Positions 1 to 9,535 are shown, numbered from the stretch's first letter. The stretch is 64,000 nt of DNA from Solimonas marina (GCF_012241385.1 NZ_JAAVXB010000007.1:1-64000); one strand, 5' to 3'. Translations and numbers: made by a program. Notes: a model not told the origin generated them from the letters alone.

Positions 1-1
1 G

Positions 2-70
2 CAGACCCCGGAAGAGGCCATGGCCCAGGAAATGGCCGATTACGCAAAACGTGTTGCTCTTGATTCTTGA
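2..70 (+). CDS. C-terminal end of an unidentified protein (partial)
   Basis: An open frame enters from the left edge and closes with TGA at 68-70, giving 22 residues ending AKRVALDS. The codon choice is GC-rich like the chromosome and unlike the AT-rich gene that follows. Too little is present to recognise a family. It points toward the ankyrin gene, so the two are convergent. Confidence 0.45.
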   Translation, partial: QTPEEAMAQEMADYAKRVALDS

Positions 71-113
71 GACCGCTCTGTGTCACCCACATAGGAACTC
101 CCGTTGTTGTGAT

Positions 114-132
114 GCCCAACGCCAATTAGGCG
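114..132 (-). repeat. Second copy of attC-like core (half site)
   Basis: The 15-base string AACGCCAATTAGGCG at 118-132 is repeated exactly at 540-554. Read on the minus strand this copy ends in GTTGGGC, again a GTTRRRY core. It overlaps the ankyrin stop codon. The left arm expected for a full attC is not seen, so only a half site can be supported. Confidence 0.5.
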
Positions 133-530
133 CCGTCAGTACCTTTGCAATCGCTTTTGATCTTGCTTTTCAATTCATCAATTTTTGAGTTCAAATCAGC
201 CATGTGCCGCCGATCCTTAGCAGGATCATATTTGAACTCAGCCCCGATTACAGAAGTATCTGCACCTGAAGAAATCAAGTAATTTGCCAATTCGGTGTAA
301 CCAAATTCTAATGCCACATTTAATGGTGTGAAACCGCCCTCACCTTTTTGGTCTATATTGATCCCGCTACCAACCAACAATTTGGCTGCATTAAGATCAC
401 CCCAAACACATACACAATGGAGAGCATTATCTCCAAAAGCGTTGGTATCATTAATCGTCGTGAAATTCACCCCACTGAAATCAGGAGCGCTTTTCACACC
501 TTGGAGTAGATCTTTCAGATTTGCGTACAT
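126..530 (-). CDS. Small ankyrin-repeat protein, cassette-like
   Basis: A 134-residue protein from the ATG at 530; an upstream ATG at 584 is open but lies inside the hairpin-forming DNA. Two ankyrin-type repeats are visible at about residues 30-90 (NALHCVCVWGDLNAAKLL and FTPLNVALEFGYTELANYL), followed by a charged, Lys-rich tail. Ankyrin repeats mediate protein-protein contact; the partner is unknown. There is no signal peptide. Base composition is clearly more AT-rich than in any neighbouring core gene, which suggests recent acquisition. The stop codon lies inside one copy of a 15-bp repeat, and the start lies 5 bases after a GTTAGGC core (see the attC-like entries), which is the layout of an integron gene cassette. 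Gene reality is fairly sure; the cassette origin is an inference. Confidence 0.7.
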   Translation of the reverse strand: MYANLKDLLQGVKSAPDFSGVNFTTINDTNAFGDNALHCVCVWGDLNAAKLLVGSGINIDQKGEGGFTPLNVALEFGYTELANYLISSGADTSVIGAEFKYDPAKDRRHMADLNSKIDELKSKIKSDCKGTDGA

Positions 531-535
531 ATTTA

Positions 536-601
536 GCCTAACGCCAATTAGGCGGAAATGAAATTCCGCATAACACTGCGGCACTTCCGCCTAAGTTCCG
601 C
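536..601 (-). other. attC-like recombination site upstream of ankyrin gene
   Basis: On the minus strand this stretch ends in GTTAGGC (536-542), matching the integron core GTTRRRY, 5 bases before the ankyrin ATG. Inside it, TTAGGCGGAA and TTCCGCCTAA are perfect inverted arms, and the left end reads GCGGAAC, matching the ideal partner GCCTAAC at 5 of 7 bases. Length (66 nt), paired outer and inner boxes and an unpaired centre fit the attC plan. No integron integrase is in the window, so this would be an isolated site. Confidence 0.45.
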
Positions 602-807
602 GCGGAGTCGGACAAAACACTGATAACGTGCATTTTTCCTAAATCCCCCCGGATTTATGCGGATTCAAAGGCGGGCAGCCGGTAGCGTTCCCTGTGACGG
701 CAGTATGTCCATAACCCGTCGTGACGTGCAGGCGCAAAGTGTGAACTGCGTCACAGATTGAAGCCGTCGCGCGCAGCACCGGCCGGGGCGTGCTTGCCTA
801 CCCTGGT

Positions 808-3800
808 TTACTCGTCGTCGAAGCTGCCACCGCTGGCGGCGGCGGTGGCGAAGCGGCGTTGCGGGATGGGGGCGACGTAGCGTTTGTATTGCAGGCGCAC
901 GGCTTCGGCGCCGAGCCATTCCTGCAGGGCGAGGACGGTGTCGTCGTCGAGGCGCAGTTTCCAGTCGCTGCCGAATTCGAGTTCGCAGGCAGCACGCTTG
1001 CCGCGATAGTGGACGGTGACGGGGGTCTGGCCGCCGCGCAGCAGTTGTACGCGCTTGCGCAGGGCGAGCACGTCAGTGGGGCCGCCGCGCCAGTCGAGCG
1101 TGAGCTGAGCGGTGTAGTCGCGCAGCACGTCGTCGAGCGAGATGAATTCCGGCGAGTACATGCGCGGTTCGGCTTCGCGGTTTTCGCGCGCTTGCGACAG
1201 GCCGATTTCGGCGATGGCGAAGACGATCTTTTCCGGTTTGACGAAGCTGGCGTAGGCCGACCATTTGTCGGCGTCGATCCAGGTGGACAACTGCGACGAG
1301 CGGTCCTCCAGGGTCAGCTTGTAGCTGGCGCCACCGCGGCCGTCGCCCTTGAAGAAACGGATGTCGCGGACCCAGGCGGCGAACATGACCTTGGTTCGCG
1401 GCTGCCAGATCGGCTTGCCCTTGGAATCAACGGGCTGCGGCACGGCGTATTGCTGGATCAGCTCGTGCATGCGACCGCTGCAGATTTGCCCGGTGATGTC
1501 GCCGTAGGCTTCGATCGGGTGGCCGGACAGGTAGAAGCCGAGCGTGGCGTACTCACGCGCCAGCAGCTCGCGCTGCGTCCAGTCGGTTTCGATGTCGGCT
1601 TCGACGGCCGGTTCGTCGTGCTTGCTGCCGCTGTCACCGCCGCCGAGACCGAACAGGTCGTTCTGGCCGGAATCGGCGCTGGCCGCCGCCGCTTCGGCCA
1701 ACTGTAGCGCCTTGGGCAAGGTCTTCATCAGCGACGGGCGGTTGAGGCCGAAGCCGTCCATCGCGCCGGAGCAGATCAGCGCTTCGAGTACGCGCTTGTT
1801 GGCTTTCTTGGTGTCGATGCGTTTGCAGAAATCGAACAAATCCTTGAACGGGCCGTTCTGCTCGCGCTCGACGATGATGCCCTCGATGGCTGCTTCGCCC
1901 GCGCCCTTGATCGCACCCATGCCGTAGCGGATGGCGTTCGGCTTGGGCACGGTGAAACGGTACTGGCTGTGGTTGACGTCCGGCGGCAGCATCTCCAAGC
2001 CCATGCGCAGGCATTCTTCGCGCATGATGACGATGGCGTCGGTGTGCTGCATTTCACAGGACAGCACGGCGGCCATGAACTCGGCCGGGTAATGCGTCTT
2101 CAGCCACGCCGTGTGGTACGACACCAGCGCGTACGCGGCGGCGTGCGATTTGTTGAAGCCGTAGTTGGCGAACTTCTCCATCAGGTCGAAGACCTGGGTC
2201 GCGATGTCCGCGTCGATGCCGCGCTGCGTCGAGCCTTCGGTGAAGATCACGCGCTGCTTGGCCATTTCCGCGGCGATCTTCTTGCCCATCGCGCGGCGCA
2301 GCAGGTCGGCGCCGCCGAGCGTGTAGCCGGCCAGGCGCTGCGACATCTGCATGACCTGCTCCTGGTACACGAAGATGCCGTAGGTGGGATGCAGCACGCC
2401 TTCCATTTCCGGGTGCAGATAGACCACCGGCGCATCGCCGCGCTTGCGCGCGCAGTACTCGGGAATCAGGTCCATCGGGCCGGGGCGGTACAACGAGACG
2501 AGCGCGATGATGTCCTCGAAGGTATCCGGCCGCAGATCCTGAGAGGCACGCTGCATGCCCGGAGATTCCATCTGGAACACCGCGGTGGTCTTGCCGCTGG
2601 CGTACAGCTCATAGGTCTGCGCGTCGGTGATCGGCAGCTTGAGCATGTCGATCTGTCGGCCGGTGGTCTTGGCGACGTTGTCGACCGCTTCCTGGATCAC
2701 GGTCAGCGTCTTCAGGCCGAGGAAGTCGAACTTCACGAGGCCGACGGACTCAAGATCCTTCATGTCGAACTGCGTGCGCATGCCGGCGCCGCCAGCTTCG
2801 CAGTACATCGGCGCGTAATCGGTCAGCGGCTGCGGCGCGATGACGACGCCGCCGGCATGCACGCCGACGCCGCGCGTGGTGCCTTCCAGCGCCAGGCCCA
2901 TGTCGATGACGGCGCGCGTGTCTTCCTCGTTGTCGTAGCGCTGCTTGAGTTCGGGCACGGACTCGATGGCATCGGCCAACGTCGCGCCCGGGGTGCCGGG
3001 CACGAGCTTGGCGATCGAGTCGGCGAAGCCGTAGCCGTGGCCCATGACGCGCGCCACGTCGCGAATCACGCCGCGCGCGGCCATCGTCGCGTAGGTGATG
3101 ATCTGGCTGACGCGGTCGCGACCGTATTTGTGCGTGACGTATTCGATCACGCGGTCGCGGTTGTCCATGCAGAAGTCGATGTCGAAGTCCGGCATCGACA
3201 CGCGTTCCGGGTTGAGGAAGCGCTCGAACAGCAGGTTGTACGGCAGCGGATCAAGGTCGGTGATCTTGATCGCGTAGGCGACGAGGCTGCCGGCGCCCGA
3301 ACCGCGGCCGGGCCCGACCGGACAGCCGTTGTTCTTGGCCCACTCGATGAAGTCCGACACCACCAGGAAGTAGCCGGCGAAACCCATCTTCTCGATGATG
3401 CCGAGCTCGTAGTCGAGCCGCTTCCAGTAATCCTCTTCCGGCGCCGCCAGCTCGATCATCTTGAAGCGCTCGCGCAAGCCTTCGGCGGAGCGCTCGCGCA
3501 GCCAGGAGTTGGTGTCGTAGCCGTCCGGCACCGGGAAGTTCGGCAAGTGATACGGCGGCGCGAACTTCAGCGTCAGCGTGCAACGGCGCGCAATCTCGAC
3601 GGAGTTGGCCAGCGCCTCGGGAATGTCGGCGAACAGCTCGGCCATTTCCTCCGGCGACTTGAGGTATTGCTCGTCGGTGTAGTCGCGCGGCCGCTTGGCG
3701 TCGGACAGCACCCGGCCCTGCGCGATGCAGACGCGCGCCTCGTGGGTTTCGAAATCCTCGCGCGCCAGAAAGCGCACGTCGTTGGTGGCGACCAGCGGAA

Positions 3801-4404
3801 TCTGCTCGTGGCGCGACAAGGCGGCCGCGGCGTCGACCCATTCGTCGTCGCCCGGACGTTCACAGCGCGAGATTTCCAGATACAGACGGCCGTCGAACCA
3901 GCGGCGCAGTTCGGTCAGCGCGTCGCGCGCGGCCGTCACGTTCTCCGACTGCGCGGCACGGAATACGGCGCCGTCGCGGCCCGTGAGCGCGATCAGGCCG
4001 CCCGACCACTCGGTCAGCCAGTCACGCGACACCAGCGGCTGACCGCGCGCCTGGCCCTGCGTGTAGGCGGCCGAGATCAGCTTGGCCAGGTTGCGATAGC
4101 CGCTGTCATCCTGCACCAGCAGCGTCAAACGCTCCGGCGCGTCGCCCGGCTCGCGCGCGTCGAGCCAGACGTCGGCGCCGATGATCGGCTTGACGCCCGC
4201 ACCTTCCGCGGACTTGTAGAACTTCACCATCGCGAACAGGTTGTTGCGATCGGTGATCGCCACCGCCGGCATCTTCAGCTCGACGCTGCGCGACACCAGC
4301 GTGGCGCCGACGCCGCCGCCCTTGCGCTTGGGCGGCTCGACGCGCACCACACCGTCGGTCAGCGAAAACTCGGTATGCAGCCGCAGGTGAACGAAGTCGC
4401 TCAT
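808..4404 (-). CDS. dnaE: DNA polymerase III alpha subunit
   Basis: Catalytic subunit of the replicative polymerase, 1198 residues, close to the usual DnaE size. An N-terminal PHP domain begins with [13 protein letters not shown]; the C-family polymerase core holds the metal-binding PDFDIDF motif with aspartates at residues 406 and 408, followed by the tandem HhH and OB-fold region toward the C-terminus. The ATG at 4404 ([10 protein letters not shown]) was chosen because it aligns with family N-termini and overlaps the rnhB stop as ATGA; an upstream in-frame ATG at 4503 would only add residues antisense-like to rnhB. It is the last gene of the lpx-rnhB-dnaE series, an arrangement common in gammaproteobacteria. 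No anomaly was seen in the active site. Confidence 0.97.
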   Translation of the reverse strand: MSDFVHLRLHTEFSLTDGVVRVEPPKRKGGGVGATLVSRSVELKMPAVAITDRNNLFAMVKFYKSAEGAGVKPIIGADVWLDAREPGDAPERLTLLVQDDSGYRNLAKLISAAYTQGQARGQPLVSRDWLTEWSGGLIALTGRDGAVFRAAQSENVTAARDALTELRRWFDGRLYLEISRCERPGDDEWVDAAAALSRHEQIPLVATNDVRFLAREDFETHEARVCIAQGRVLSDAKRPRDYTDEQYLKSPEEMAELFADIPEALANSVEIARRCTLTLKFAPPYHLPNFPVPDGYDTNSWLRERSAEGLRERFKMIELAAPEEDYWKRLDYELGIIEKMGFAGYFLVVSDFIEWAKNNGCPVGPGRGSGAGSLVAYAIKITDLDPLPYNLLFERFLNPERVSMPDFDIDFCMDNRDRVIEYVTHKYGRDRVSQIITYATMAARGVIRDVARVMGHGYGFADSIAKLVPGTPGATLADAIESVPELKQRYDNEEDTRAVIDMGLALEGTTRGVGVHAGGVVIAPQPLTDYAPMYCEAGGAGMRTQFDMKDLESVGLVKFDFLGLKTLTVIQEAVDNVAKTTGRQIDMLKLPITDAQTYELYASGKTTAVFQMESPGMQRASQDLRPDTFEDIIALVSLYRPGPMDLIPEYCARKRGDAPVVYLHPEMEGVLHPTYGIFVYQEQVMQMSQRLAGYTLGGADLLRRAMGKKIAAEMAKQRVIFTEGSTQRGIDADIATQVFDLMEKFANYGFNKSHAAAYALVSYHTAWLKTHYPAEFMAAVLSCEMQHTDAIVIMREECLRMGLEMLPPDVNHSQYRFTVPKPNAIRYGMGAIKGAGEAAIEGIIVEREQNGPFKDLFDFCKRIDTKKANKRVLEALICSGAMDGFGLNRPSLMKTLPKALQLAEAAAASADSGQNDLFGLGGGDSGSKHDEPAVEADIETDWTQRELLAREYATLGFYLSGHPIEAYGDITGQICSGRMHELIQQYAVPQPVDSKGKPIWQPRTKVMFAAWVRDIRFFKGDGRGGASYKLTLEDRSSQLSTWIDADKWSAYASFVKPEKIVFAIAEIGLSQARENREAEPRMYSPEFISLDDVLRDYTAQLTLDWRGGPTDVLALRKRVQLLRGGQTPVTVHYRGKRAACELEFGSDWKLRLDDDTVLALQEWLGAEAVRLQYKRYVAPIPQRRFATAAASGGSFDDE

Positions 4405-5048
4405 GCGCGCGCTCCGTTCGCCATCTGCGGCGCGGGCCGATTCGCCGCGGCGAGCAGATCGTGCTGCCGACATGGTGCGAAGCTCATGCGGTGCAGCGCG
4501 CAAACGCCGTGCTGCTTGAGCGCCGCCAGATGGTCGGGCGTGCCGTAGCCCTTGTGCTTGGCGAAACCGTAGCCCGGATAGTCGGCATCGAGGCGCGTCA
4601 TCTCGCGATCGCGCGCCACCTTGGCGAGGATGGACGCGGCCATGATCGGCGCGTGGATCGCGTCACCGTCGACCACCGCCTCGGCGCTGTACGACCAGAC
4701 CGGCAGGCGGTTGCCGTCGACCAGGCAATGCCGCGGCGCCGGGTCCAGTGCCTCGACCGCGCGGCGCATCGCCAGCATCGACGCATGCAGGATGTTGAGG
4801 CGGTCGATCTCGTCGATCTCGGCACGCGCGATGGCGAATGCGACGGCGCGCTGCTGGATCTCGTCGAACAGCGACTCGCGCGCGCTGGCTTTCAGTTTCT
4901 TCGAATCGTCGAGACCGCGGATGCCGTGCTGGGCGTCGAGAATGACGGCCGCCGCATAGACCGGCCCGGCAAGGCACCCACGGCCCGCCTCATCAATTCC
5001 GGCGACAAGCGGGGTACGGTAGGAAGCGATCGAGACACGGCGCGGCAT
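4401..5048 (-). CDS. rnhB: Ribonuclease HII
   Basis: Endonuclease that nicks RNA in RNA-DNA hybrids and removes misincorporated ribonucleotides. The protein is 215 residues with the signature GIDEAGRG at residues 17-24 (D19, E20 catalytic), DSKKL, and the later LVDGN and [12 protein letters not shown] blocks carrying the remaining acidic and His positions. Its TGA overlaps the dnaE ATG by four bases, so the two are translationally coupled. In many relatives rnhB directly overlaps lpxB; here a 450-bp repeat-filled gap separates them, so it may be transcribed from its own promoter. Confidence 0.96.
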   Translation of the reverse strand: MPRRVSIASYRTPLVAGIDEAGRGCLAGPVYAAAVILDAQHGIRGLDDSKKLKASARESLFDEIQQRAVAFAIARAEIDEIDRLNILHASMLAMRRAVEALDPAPRHCLVDGNRLPVWSYSAEAVVDGDAIHAPIMAASILAKVARDREMTRLDADYPGYGFAKHKGYGTPDHLAALKQHGVCALHRMSFAPCRQHDLLAAANRPAPQMANGARA

Positions 5049-5146
5049 GTGATCATTCTAGGCACTGGCGCGCGCGGCGCCAGACTTGACGAAACAGCCG
5101 GATGGAGGACGGCTTTCGGGTGACGACCGCCGAGAGCGGAGCCGCG

Positions 5147-5185
5147 CCTCGATATACCGCCTGCGGCGGCGCTCGGCGTGAACGG
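5147..5185 (+). repeat. Intergenic repeat copy A
   Basis: The unit runs CCTCGATATACCGCCTGCGG, then CGGCGCTCGGCGTGAACGG. The central CCGCC-TGC-GGCGG part is a small hairpin. Copies B (5331-5370) and C (5446-5487, opposite strand) share the TCGAT start, the hairpin and the CTCGGCATGA end. Confidence 0.7.
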
Positions 5186-5330
5186 GTTGCGCGAACTGGG
5201 TGGCGTGTATCGATCACCTCATGTGGGCGCGGCGCGAACCGCGACGCGGGGGCACGCCCGGCAACGGTGTCGCGACTTGCGCCGCTTCGGCAGGGGACGG
5301 CCTGAAGCCGGACAGGCTGCGACTGTCCGC

Positions 5331-5370
5331 GCGTCGATGCGCCGCCTGTGGCGGCGCTCGGCATGACGGT
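5331..5370 (+). repeat. Intergenic repeat copy B
   Basis: Same orientation as copy A, with GCGTCGATGCGCCGCCTGTG followed by GCGGCGCTCGGCATGACGGT. Differences from copy A are scattered substitutions, so this is a family member and not a recent duplicate. Confidence 0.7.
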
Positions 5371-5445
5371 CTCCGCGATTTCGGCGACGCACATCGATCG
5401 CCGTTTGCAGAAGCGGCGCCCCGAGGCGGCTGGCGGTTCCCCTGA

Positions 5446-5487
5446 ACCGTTCATGCCGAGTGCCGCGCGCAGCGCGGTGTATCGAGG
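5446..5487 (-). repeat. Intergenic repeat copy C (inverted)
   Basis: Read on the minus strand it begins CCTCGATACACCGCGCTGCG and ends CACTCGGCATGAACGGT, matching copies A and B in opposite orientation. It lies 13 bases from the lpxB stop, so a stem-loop formed with copy A or B could protect or end the lpxB transcript. Confidence 0.7.
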
Positions 5488-5500
5488 CACGCGCCGACGT

Positions 5501-6649
5501 CTACGCGCCCAGCAGCGCCGCAATCGCCTCCGCACCCTGTCGCGCGGCATCGCAGCGCAGGCGATCACGGACGCGGTCGAACTGTTCGATCTGCCGGATG
5601 CGCGCGGGGCCACCGGCCAGCAACGCGTCGACGGCGTCGGACAGCGCTTCGGGCGTGGCCTGCTTCTGCAGGATTTCCGGCACCACCGGCTCATCGGCGA
5701 GCAGGTTCGGCAGGCTGACGTACTTCGTCTTCAGCAAGCCGGCCGACAGCAGCAGCCACGCGGTGATCGGCGAACCGCGGTAGGAGACGACCATCGGCCG
5801 ACCCAGCAGCATGCATTCGAGTGTCGCCGTCCCGGACGCGATCAGCACCGCGTCGGCGGCGCGCATGACGTCACGCGAGCGGCCGTCGACCAGCGTCCAG
5901 TCCAGGCCAGGGGCGTGCGTGGCGATCGCCGCTTCCATGCCGGCACGCAGCGAGGCCTTGGCAATCGGCGTGACGAAGCGCAGCCCCGGCCGACGCGCGG
6001 CCAGCAAGGCGGCGGCGCGTGCGAACGGCTCGGCCAGATATTTGAGCTCGGAGCCGCGGCTGCCCGGCAGTACGGCAACCGTCAGGCCGTCGGCCGGCAG
6101 CCCCAGCGCCGCGCGGCCCATCGCCGGCGTCGTCTCCGCGTCGAGCTGATCGGCGAGCGGATGACCGATGTAGACCGCCTTGCCGTGCACACCGTGCTGC
6201 TCGTAGAACGCCGGCTCGAACGGAAACAGGCAGAGAATGCGGTCGACCGCCTTGTCGATGGTCTGGGTGCGGCCGGCGCGCCACGCCCAAACCGTCGGGC
6301 TGACGACGTGCACGGTGCGGATGCCCTGCCCACGCAAGCGCCGCTCAAGACCGAGGTTGAAGTCCGGCGCGTCGAGACCGATGACGACATCGGGCCGGTC
6401 GGCGGAGAAGCGCCGCAGCAGCTCGCGACGCAGGCGCAGGACGCGCGGCAACGCCGGCAGCACTTCGGCCAGCCCCATCACCGACAGCGTGTCGATCGAC
6501 GCGATCGACGTGCAGCCGGCCGCTTCCATTTGCGGGCCGGTGACGCCGTAGAACTGCGCGTTCGGTAGACGCGCGCGCAGTGCCTCGACGAGCGCGCCGC
6601 CAAGCAGGTCGCCGGAGATTTCACCGGCGACCAGGGCGATTTTCAGCAT
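5501..6649 (-). CDS. lpxB: Lipid-A-disaccharide synthase
   Basis: GT19-family glycosyltransferase that joins UDP-2,3-diacylglucosamine and 2,3-diacylglucosamine 1-phosphate into the lipid A disaccharide at the inner face of the cytoplasmic membrane. The protein is 382 residues from the ATG at 6649 (MLKIALVAGEISGD). Recognisable blocks are GEISGDLLG, the VSPTVWAWR segment, YIGHPLADQL and the VLPGSRGSE donor-binding loop. The start follows the peroxiredoxin stop by 19 bases, so it is probably cotranscribed with lpxD-fabZ-lpxA. An earlier ATG at 6682 would run into the upstream gene and was not used. Confidence 0.97.
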   Translation of the reverse strand: MLKIALVAGEISGDLLGGALVEALRARLPNAQFYGVTGPQMEAAGCTSIASIDTLSVMGLAEVLPALPRVLRLRRELLRRFSADRPDVVIGLDAPDFNLGLERRLRGQGIRTVHVVSPTVWAWRAGRTQTIDKAVDRILCLFPFEPAFYEQHGVHGKAVYIGHPLADQLDAETTPAMGRAALGLPADGLTVAVLPGSRGSELKYLAEPFARAAALLAARRPGLRFVTPIAKASLRAGMEAAIATHAPGLDWTLVDGRSRDVMRAADAVLIASGTATLECMLLGRPMVVSYRGSPITAWLLLSAGLLKTKYVSLPNLLADEPVVPEILQKQATPEALSDAVDALLAGGPARIRQIEQFDRVRDRLRCDAARQGAEAIAALLGA

Positions 6650-6668
6650 AGCGGTCCGGGTGCGCGGA

Positions 6669-7214
6669 TCAGGACTTGGCACCCTGCTCCTGCTTCCACT
6701 TCTTGATCGCTTCGAGCGTGTTGCTGACGTGGTTGCTCGGGTCCATGGCGCTGTATTCGTAGATGATCTTGCCGTTGGGCGCGATCACGTACGAGATGCG
6801 GCTGGCGTAATTGACCAGCGGCAGCTTGGCGTCATAGCTGTTCATGATCTTCTGGTCGGGGTCCGATGCGACCGGAAACTTGCCGCCGCACTCGCTCTCC
6901 GAGAACTTGTGCAGGGTATCGATATTGTCGGCCGACACGCCGATCACCGACGCGCCCAGCGCCTTGTACTCGTCCATCGCCTTGGCGAACTGATGGGCTT
7001 CGATCGTGCAGCCCTTGGTGAAGGCCTTGGGATAGAAATAGACCACCACCGGGCCCTGCTTCAGTGCTGCCGCCAGCGAGAACGCGTAGTCCTTGCCGGC
7101 CAGTGCTGCCGGTGCCGAAAAGTCAGGCGCCGTGGCGCCGACCTTCAGCGCCGCCCACGCCGGAATCGCCACCGCCAGCGCCAGAACCGCGGCCACACTC
7201 TTGATCATGCGCAT
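6669..7214 (-). CDS. Periplasmic PrxQ/AhpC-type peroxiredoxin
   Basis: A 181-residue thiol peroxidase with a clear signal peptide (about residues 1-21, ending AIPAWA), so it should act in the periplasm. The thioredoxin-like fold carries the peroxidatic cysteine in FYPKAFTKGCTIEA; the usual PrxQ resolving cysteine five residues later is His/Gln here, leaving the Cys in SECGGKFP as a possible partner. A GGAGA ribosome site sits 7 bases before the ATG. It is inserted between lpxA (26-bp gap) and lpxB (19-bp gap), an unusual place that suggests coexpression with lipid A synthesis. Confidence 0.9.
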   Translation of the reverse strand: MRMIKSVAAVLALAVAIPAWAALKVGATAPDFSAPAALAGKDYAFSLAAALKQGPVVVYFYPKAFTKGCTIEAHQFAKAMDEYKALGASVIGVSADNIDTLHKFSESECGGKFPVASDPDQKIMNSYDAKLPLVNYASRISYVIAPNGKIIYEYSAMDPSNHVSNTLEAIKKWKQEQGAKS

Positions 7215-7240
7215 CGTCTGTCTCCGAGAATCTGAAAACC

Positions 7241-8026
7241 CTAGCGCTGCAGTGCGCGCTTCGAGCCGTTGATGAACTCCAGCATGTACGCGACATGCGG
7301 CGAACCGGATGCCATCGTCGCCAGCTCCTGCTTGACCGTGTCCATGGTCTTGCCGGACAGGAACACCAGCTTGTAGGCATCCTTGACGGCGCTGACGTCC
7401 TCGGCGGTGAAGCCGCGGCGACGCAGGCCCTCGGCGTTGATGCCACGCGCCTCGGCCGGATGGCCCTGGACCATGATGAACGGCGCGACGTCACGGGTGA
7501 TGACGCTGCCGCCGCCGGTGAACACGTAGTTGCCGATCTGGCAGTACTGGTGGATCAGCGTGTAGCCGCCGCAGCCGACGAAGTCGCCCATCAGCACGTG
7601 TCCGGCCAGCGAGGTGTTGTTGGCGAGGATGTTGTGGCTGCCGACGATGCAGTCGTGGCCGACGTGCACGCTGGCCATGATCCAGTTGCGGTCGCCGACC
7701 TTGGTCAGCCCCGCCTGTTCCTTCATCGTGCCGCGCTGGATCGTCACGTATTCGCGAATCGTGTTGCCGTCGCCGATCTCGACACGCGTCGGATCGTCGA
7801 GCTTGGCCGACATGTCTTGCGAAATCTCGCCGAGCGACGCGAACTGGAAGATCTTGTTGTCGCGGCCGATCGTCATCGGCCCGCGCAGCACCACGTGCGG
7901 GCCGATCCAGGTGCCGGCACCGACCGTGACGCCGGGGCCGATGATGCTGTACGGACCGACTTCGACGGTCTCGTGCAGCTCGGCGCCCGGATCGACGATC
8001 GCCGTCGGATGGATCCGCGATGTCAC
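7241..8026 (-). CDS. lpxA: UDP-N-acetylglucosamine O-acyltransferase
   Basis: First enzyme of lipid A synthesis, transferring a 3-hydroxyacyl chain from ACP to UDP-GlcNAc. It has 261 residues built from left-handed beta-helix hexapeptides (for example IHPTAIVDPGAEL) and a C-terminal helical part. The catalytic histidine is H124 in HVGHDCIVG, equivalent to H125 of E. coli. The ATG overlaps the fabZ stop by four bases (ATGA), showing coupled translation. Cytoplasmic homotrimer by family. Confidence 0.98.
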   Translation of the reverse strand: MTSRIHPTAIVDPGAELHETVEVGPYSIIGPGVTVGAGTWIGPHVVLRGPMTIGRDNKIFQFASLGEISQDMSAKLDDPTRVEIGDGNTIREYVTIQRGTMKEQAGLTKVGDRNWIMASVHVGHDCIVGSHNILANNTSLAGHVLMGDFVGCGGYTLIHQYCQIGNYVFTGGGSVITRDVAPFIMVQGHPAEARGINAEGLRRRGFTAEDVSAVKDAYKLVFLSGKTMDTVKQELATMASGSPHVAYMLEFINGSKRALQR

Positions 8027-8499
8027 TGCGCGCCCTCGTCGGTTTCGTAGGTCGCCTTGCGCAGCACGCAGATCAGGTCCGCTTCGCTGGCCAGCTCACC
8101 ATCGACCGTGGCGCGCGTCTTGAACTTCCAGATATCGCGCTTGTGCTTTTCCAGCTCGACGTCGAACTTGAGCTGATCGCCGGGCACCACCGGGCGCTTG
8201 AAGCGGCAGTTGTCGATGCCGGCGAAGTACAGCACCAGACCGTCCTTGGCACGCAGGCCGGACTTGTGAATCGCCAGCAGGCCGCAGGTCTGGGCCAGCG
8301 CTTCGATCTGCAGCACGCCGGGCATGGTCGGCAGGCCGGGAAAATGCCCCGGGAAGAACGGCTCGTTGATCGTCACGTTCTTGATCGCCGTCAGCGTCAT
8401 CTTTTCCTCGTCGATCGCGATCACGCGGTCGACCAGCAGGAACGGATAGCGGTGCGGCAGGAGTTTGAGGATTTCGCCGATATCAAACGTTTTTGTCAT
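8023..8499 (-). CDS. fabZ: 3-hydroxyacyl-ACP dehydratase FabZ
   Basis: Dehydratase of fatty acid elongation, competing with LpxA/LpxD for 3-hydroxyacyl-ACP. It has 158 residues from the ATG at 8499 ([20 protein letters not shown]); the longer upstream frame is antisense-like sequence within lpxD and was rejected. Hot-dog fold with catalytic H52 in FFPGHFPG and E66 in VLQIEALAQ. It overlaps the lpxD end by 17 bases and lpxA by 4, so the four genes form a tight operon. Confidence 0.97.
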   Translation of the reverse strand: MTKTFDIGEILKLLPHRYPFLLVDRVIAIDEEKMTLTAIKNVTINEPFFPGHFPGLPTMPGVLQIEALAQTCGLLAIHKSGLRAKDGLVLYFAGIDNCRFKRPVVPGDQLKFDVELEKHKRDIWKFKTRATVDGELASEADLICVLRKATYETDEGAQ

Positions 8500-9535
8500 C
8501 TTCTTGTGTTCCGACGGGAATGCGGGTGTGCCGTTCCAGTGCCTGCAGCCGTGCCTCCATGCGGCCCAGGCGCCGGACGCGCGCCACGGTCTTGCGCCAT
8601 TCGCGCGCATCATCGAGCGGCAGGCCGGAGCCGTAAACACCGCGCGTCGTGATCGAGCCCGTCACCATCGCGCGTCCCAGCACGATGACATCGTCGGCGA
8701 TCTCGATGTGGCCGTTGATGCCGACCGCGCCGCCAATCATACAGCGGCGGCCGATACGCGTACTGCCGGCAATGCCGGTGCACGCGGCAATCGCCGTGTG
8801 CTCGCCGATCCGGCAGTTGTGGGCAATCTGGATCAGGTTGTCGAGACGCACACCGTTCTCGATCACGGTGTCGTCGATCGCGCCGCGATCGATGCAGGTG
8901 TTGGCGCCAATTTCGACATCGTCACCGACCACCAGCGAACCGAGCTGCGGCACTTCTTCCCAACCCTGCGGCCCGCGGGCATTGCCGAAGCCGCGCGAGC
9001 CGAGCACGGCGCCGGCCTGGACCTGGCAGCGCGCTCCGAGGGTTACGCGTGGACCGACCCAGACGCGCGCGACCAGGCGCGTCCCGGCGCCAATCACCGC
9101 GTCGCGCGACACCGTGCAGCCGGCGCCGATATACGCCCCCTCGCCGATCTGGGCGCCCGCCTCGACGACCGCGGTGGCGCCGACAAAACTGCCGGTACCG
9201 AGCGTCGCCGTGGCGTCGACCACCGCCGACGGGTGCACGCCGGCCTCGAAGTCGCGGTCCGGATCGAACAGCGCGGCAATCCGCGCATACGCCAGATACG
9301 GATCGGCCGCGATCAGGCCGGCGCCCTTCAGCGCCGGCGCGTCGCGCGGCGAGACGATGACGATCGACGCGGCGGTGCTCGCCAGCTCGTCACGAAACTT
9401 CGGATTCGAAAGAAAGCCGAGGTGACCCGGCTTGCCGGGCTTGAGACCGCAAACGCCATGCACGGCGGTGGCGGGATCGCCGCTGGACTGCAAGCCGAAG
9501 CGCTGTGCCAGCTCGTCGAGGGTATACGTAGACAT
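8483..9535 (-). CDS. lpxD: UDP-3-O-acylglucosamine N-acyltransferase
   Basis: Third lipid A enzyme, adding the N-linked 3-hydroxyacyl chain to UDP-3-O-acylglucosamine. The protein has 350 residues from the ATG at 9535 (MSTYTLDELAQ). The N-terminal uridine-binding domain (LGFLSNPKF) precedes a long hexapeptide-repeat helix containing IQIAHNCRIGEHT, where the catalytic His lies. The C-terminus is a short helical tail. It begins the lpxD-fabZ-lpxA block, 185 bases after skp. Confidence 0.96.
   Translation of the reverse strand: MSTYTLDELAQRFGLQSSGDPATAVHGVCGLKPGKPGHLGFLSNPKFRDELASTAASIVIVSPRDAPALKGAGLIAADPYLAYARIAALFDPDRDFEAGVHPSAVVDATATLGTGSFVGATAVVEAGAQIGEGAYIGAGCTVSRDAVIGAGTRLVARVWVGPRVTLGARCQVQAGAVLGSRGFGNARGPQGWEEVPQLGSLVVGDDVEIGANTCIDRGAIDDTVIENGVRLDNLIQIAHNCRIGEHTAIAACTGIAGSTRIGRRCMIGGAVGINGHIEIADDVIVLGRAMVTGSITTRGVYGSGLPLDDAREWRKTVARVRRLGRMEARLQALERHTRIPVGTQEDDKNV

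Larger units (their letters stand above)
5049..5500. other. Gene-free gap filled with dispersed repeats
   Basis: No convincing gene lies here; several open frames exist on both strands but match no family and reflect GC bias. The gap contains three copies of a 40-base repeat (listed separately), each with an internal GC-rich hairpin. It interrupts the usual lpxB-rnhB junction. Confidence 0.7.

Noticed and set aside
1969-4548. Long plus-strand open frame (859 codons) opposite dnaE
   Set aside because: It is a shadow of dnaE caused by high GC; the translation is His/Arg/Gln-rich with no domain, and dnaE is certain.
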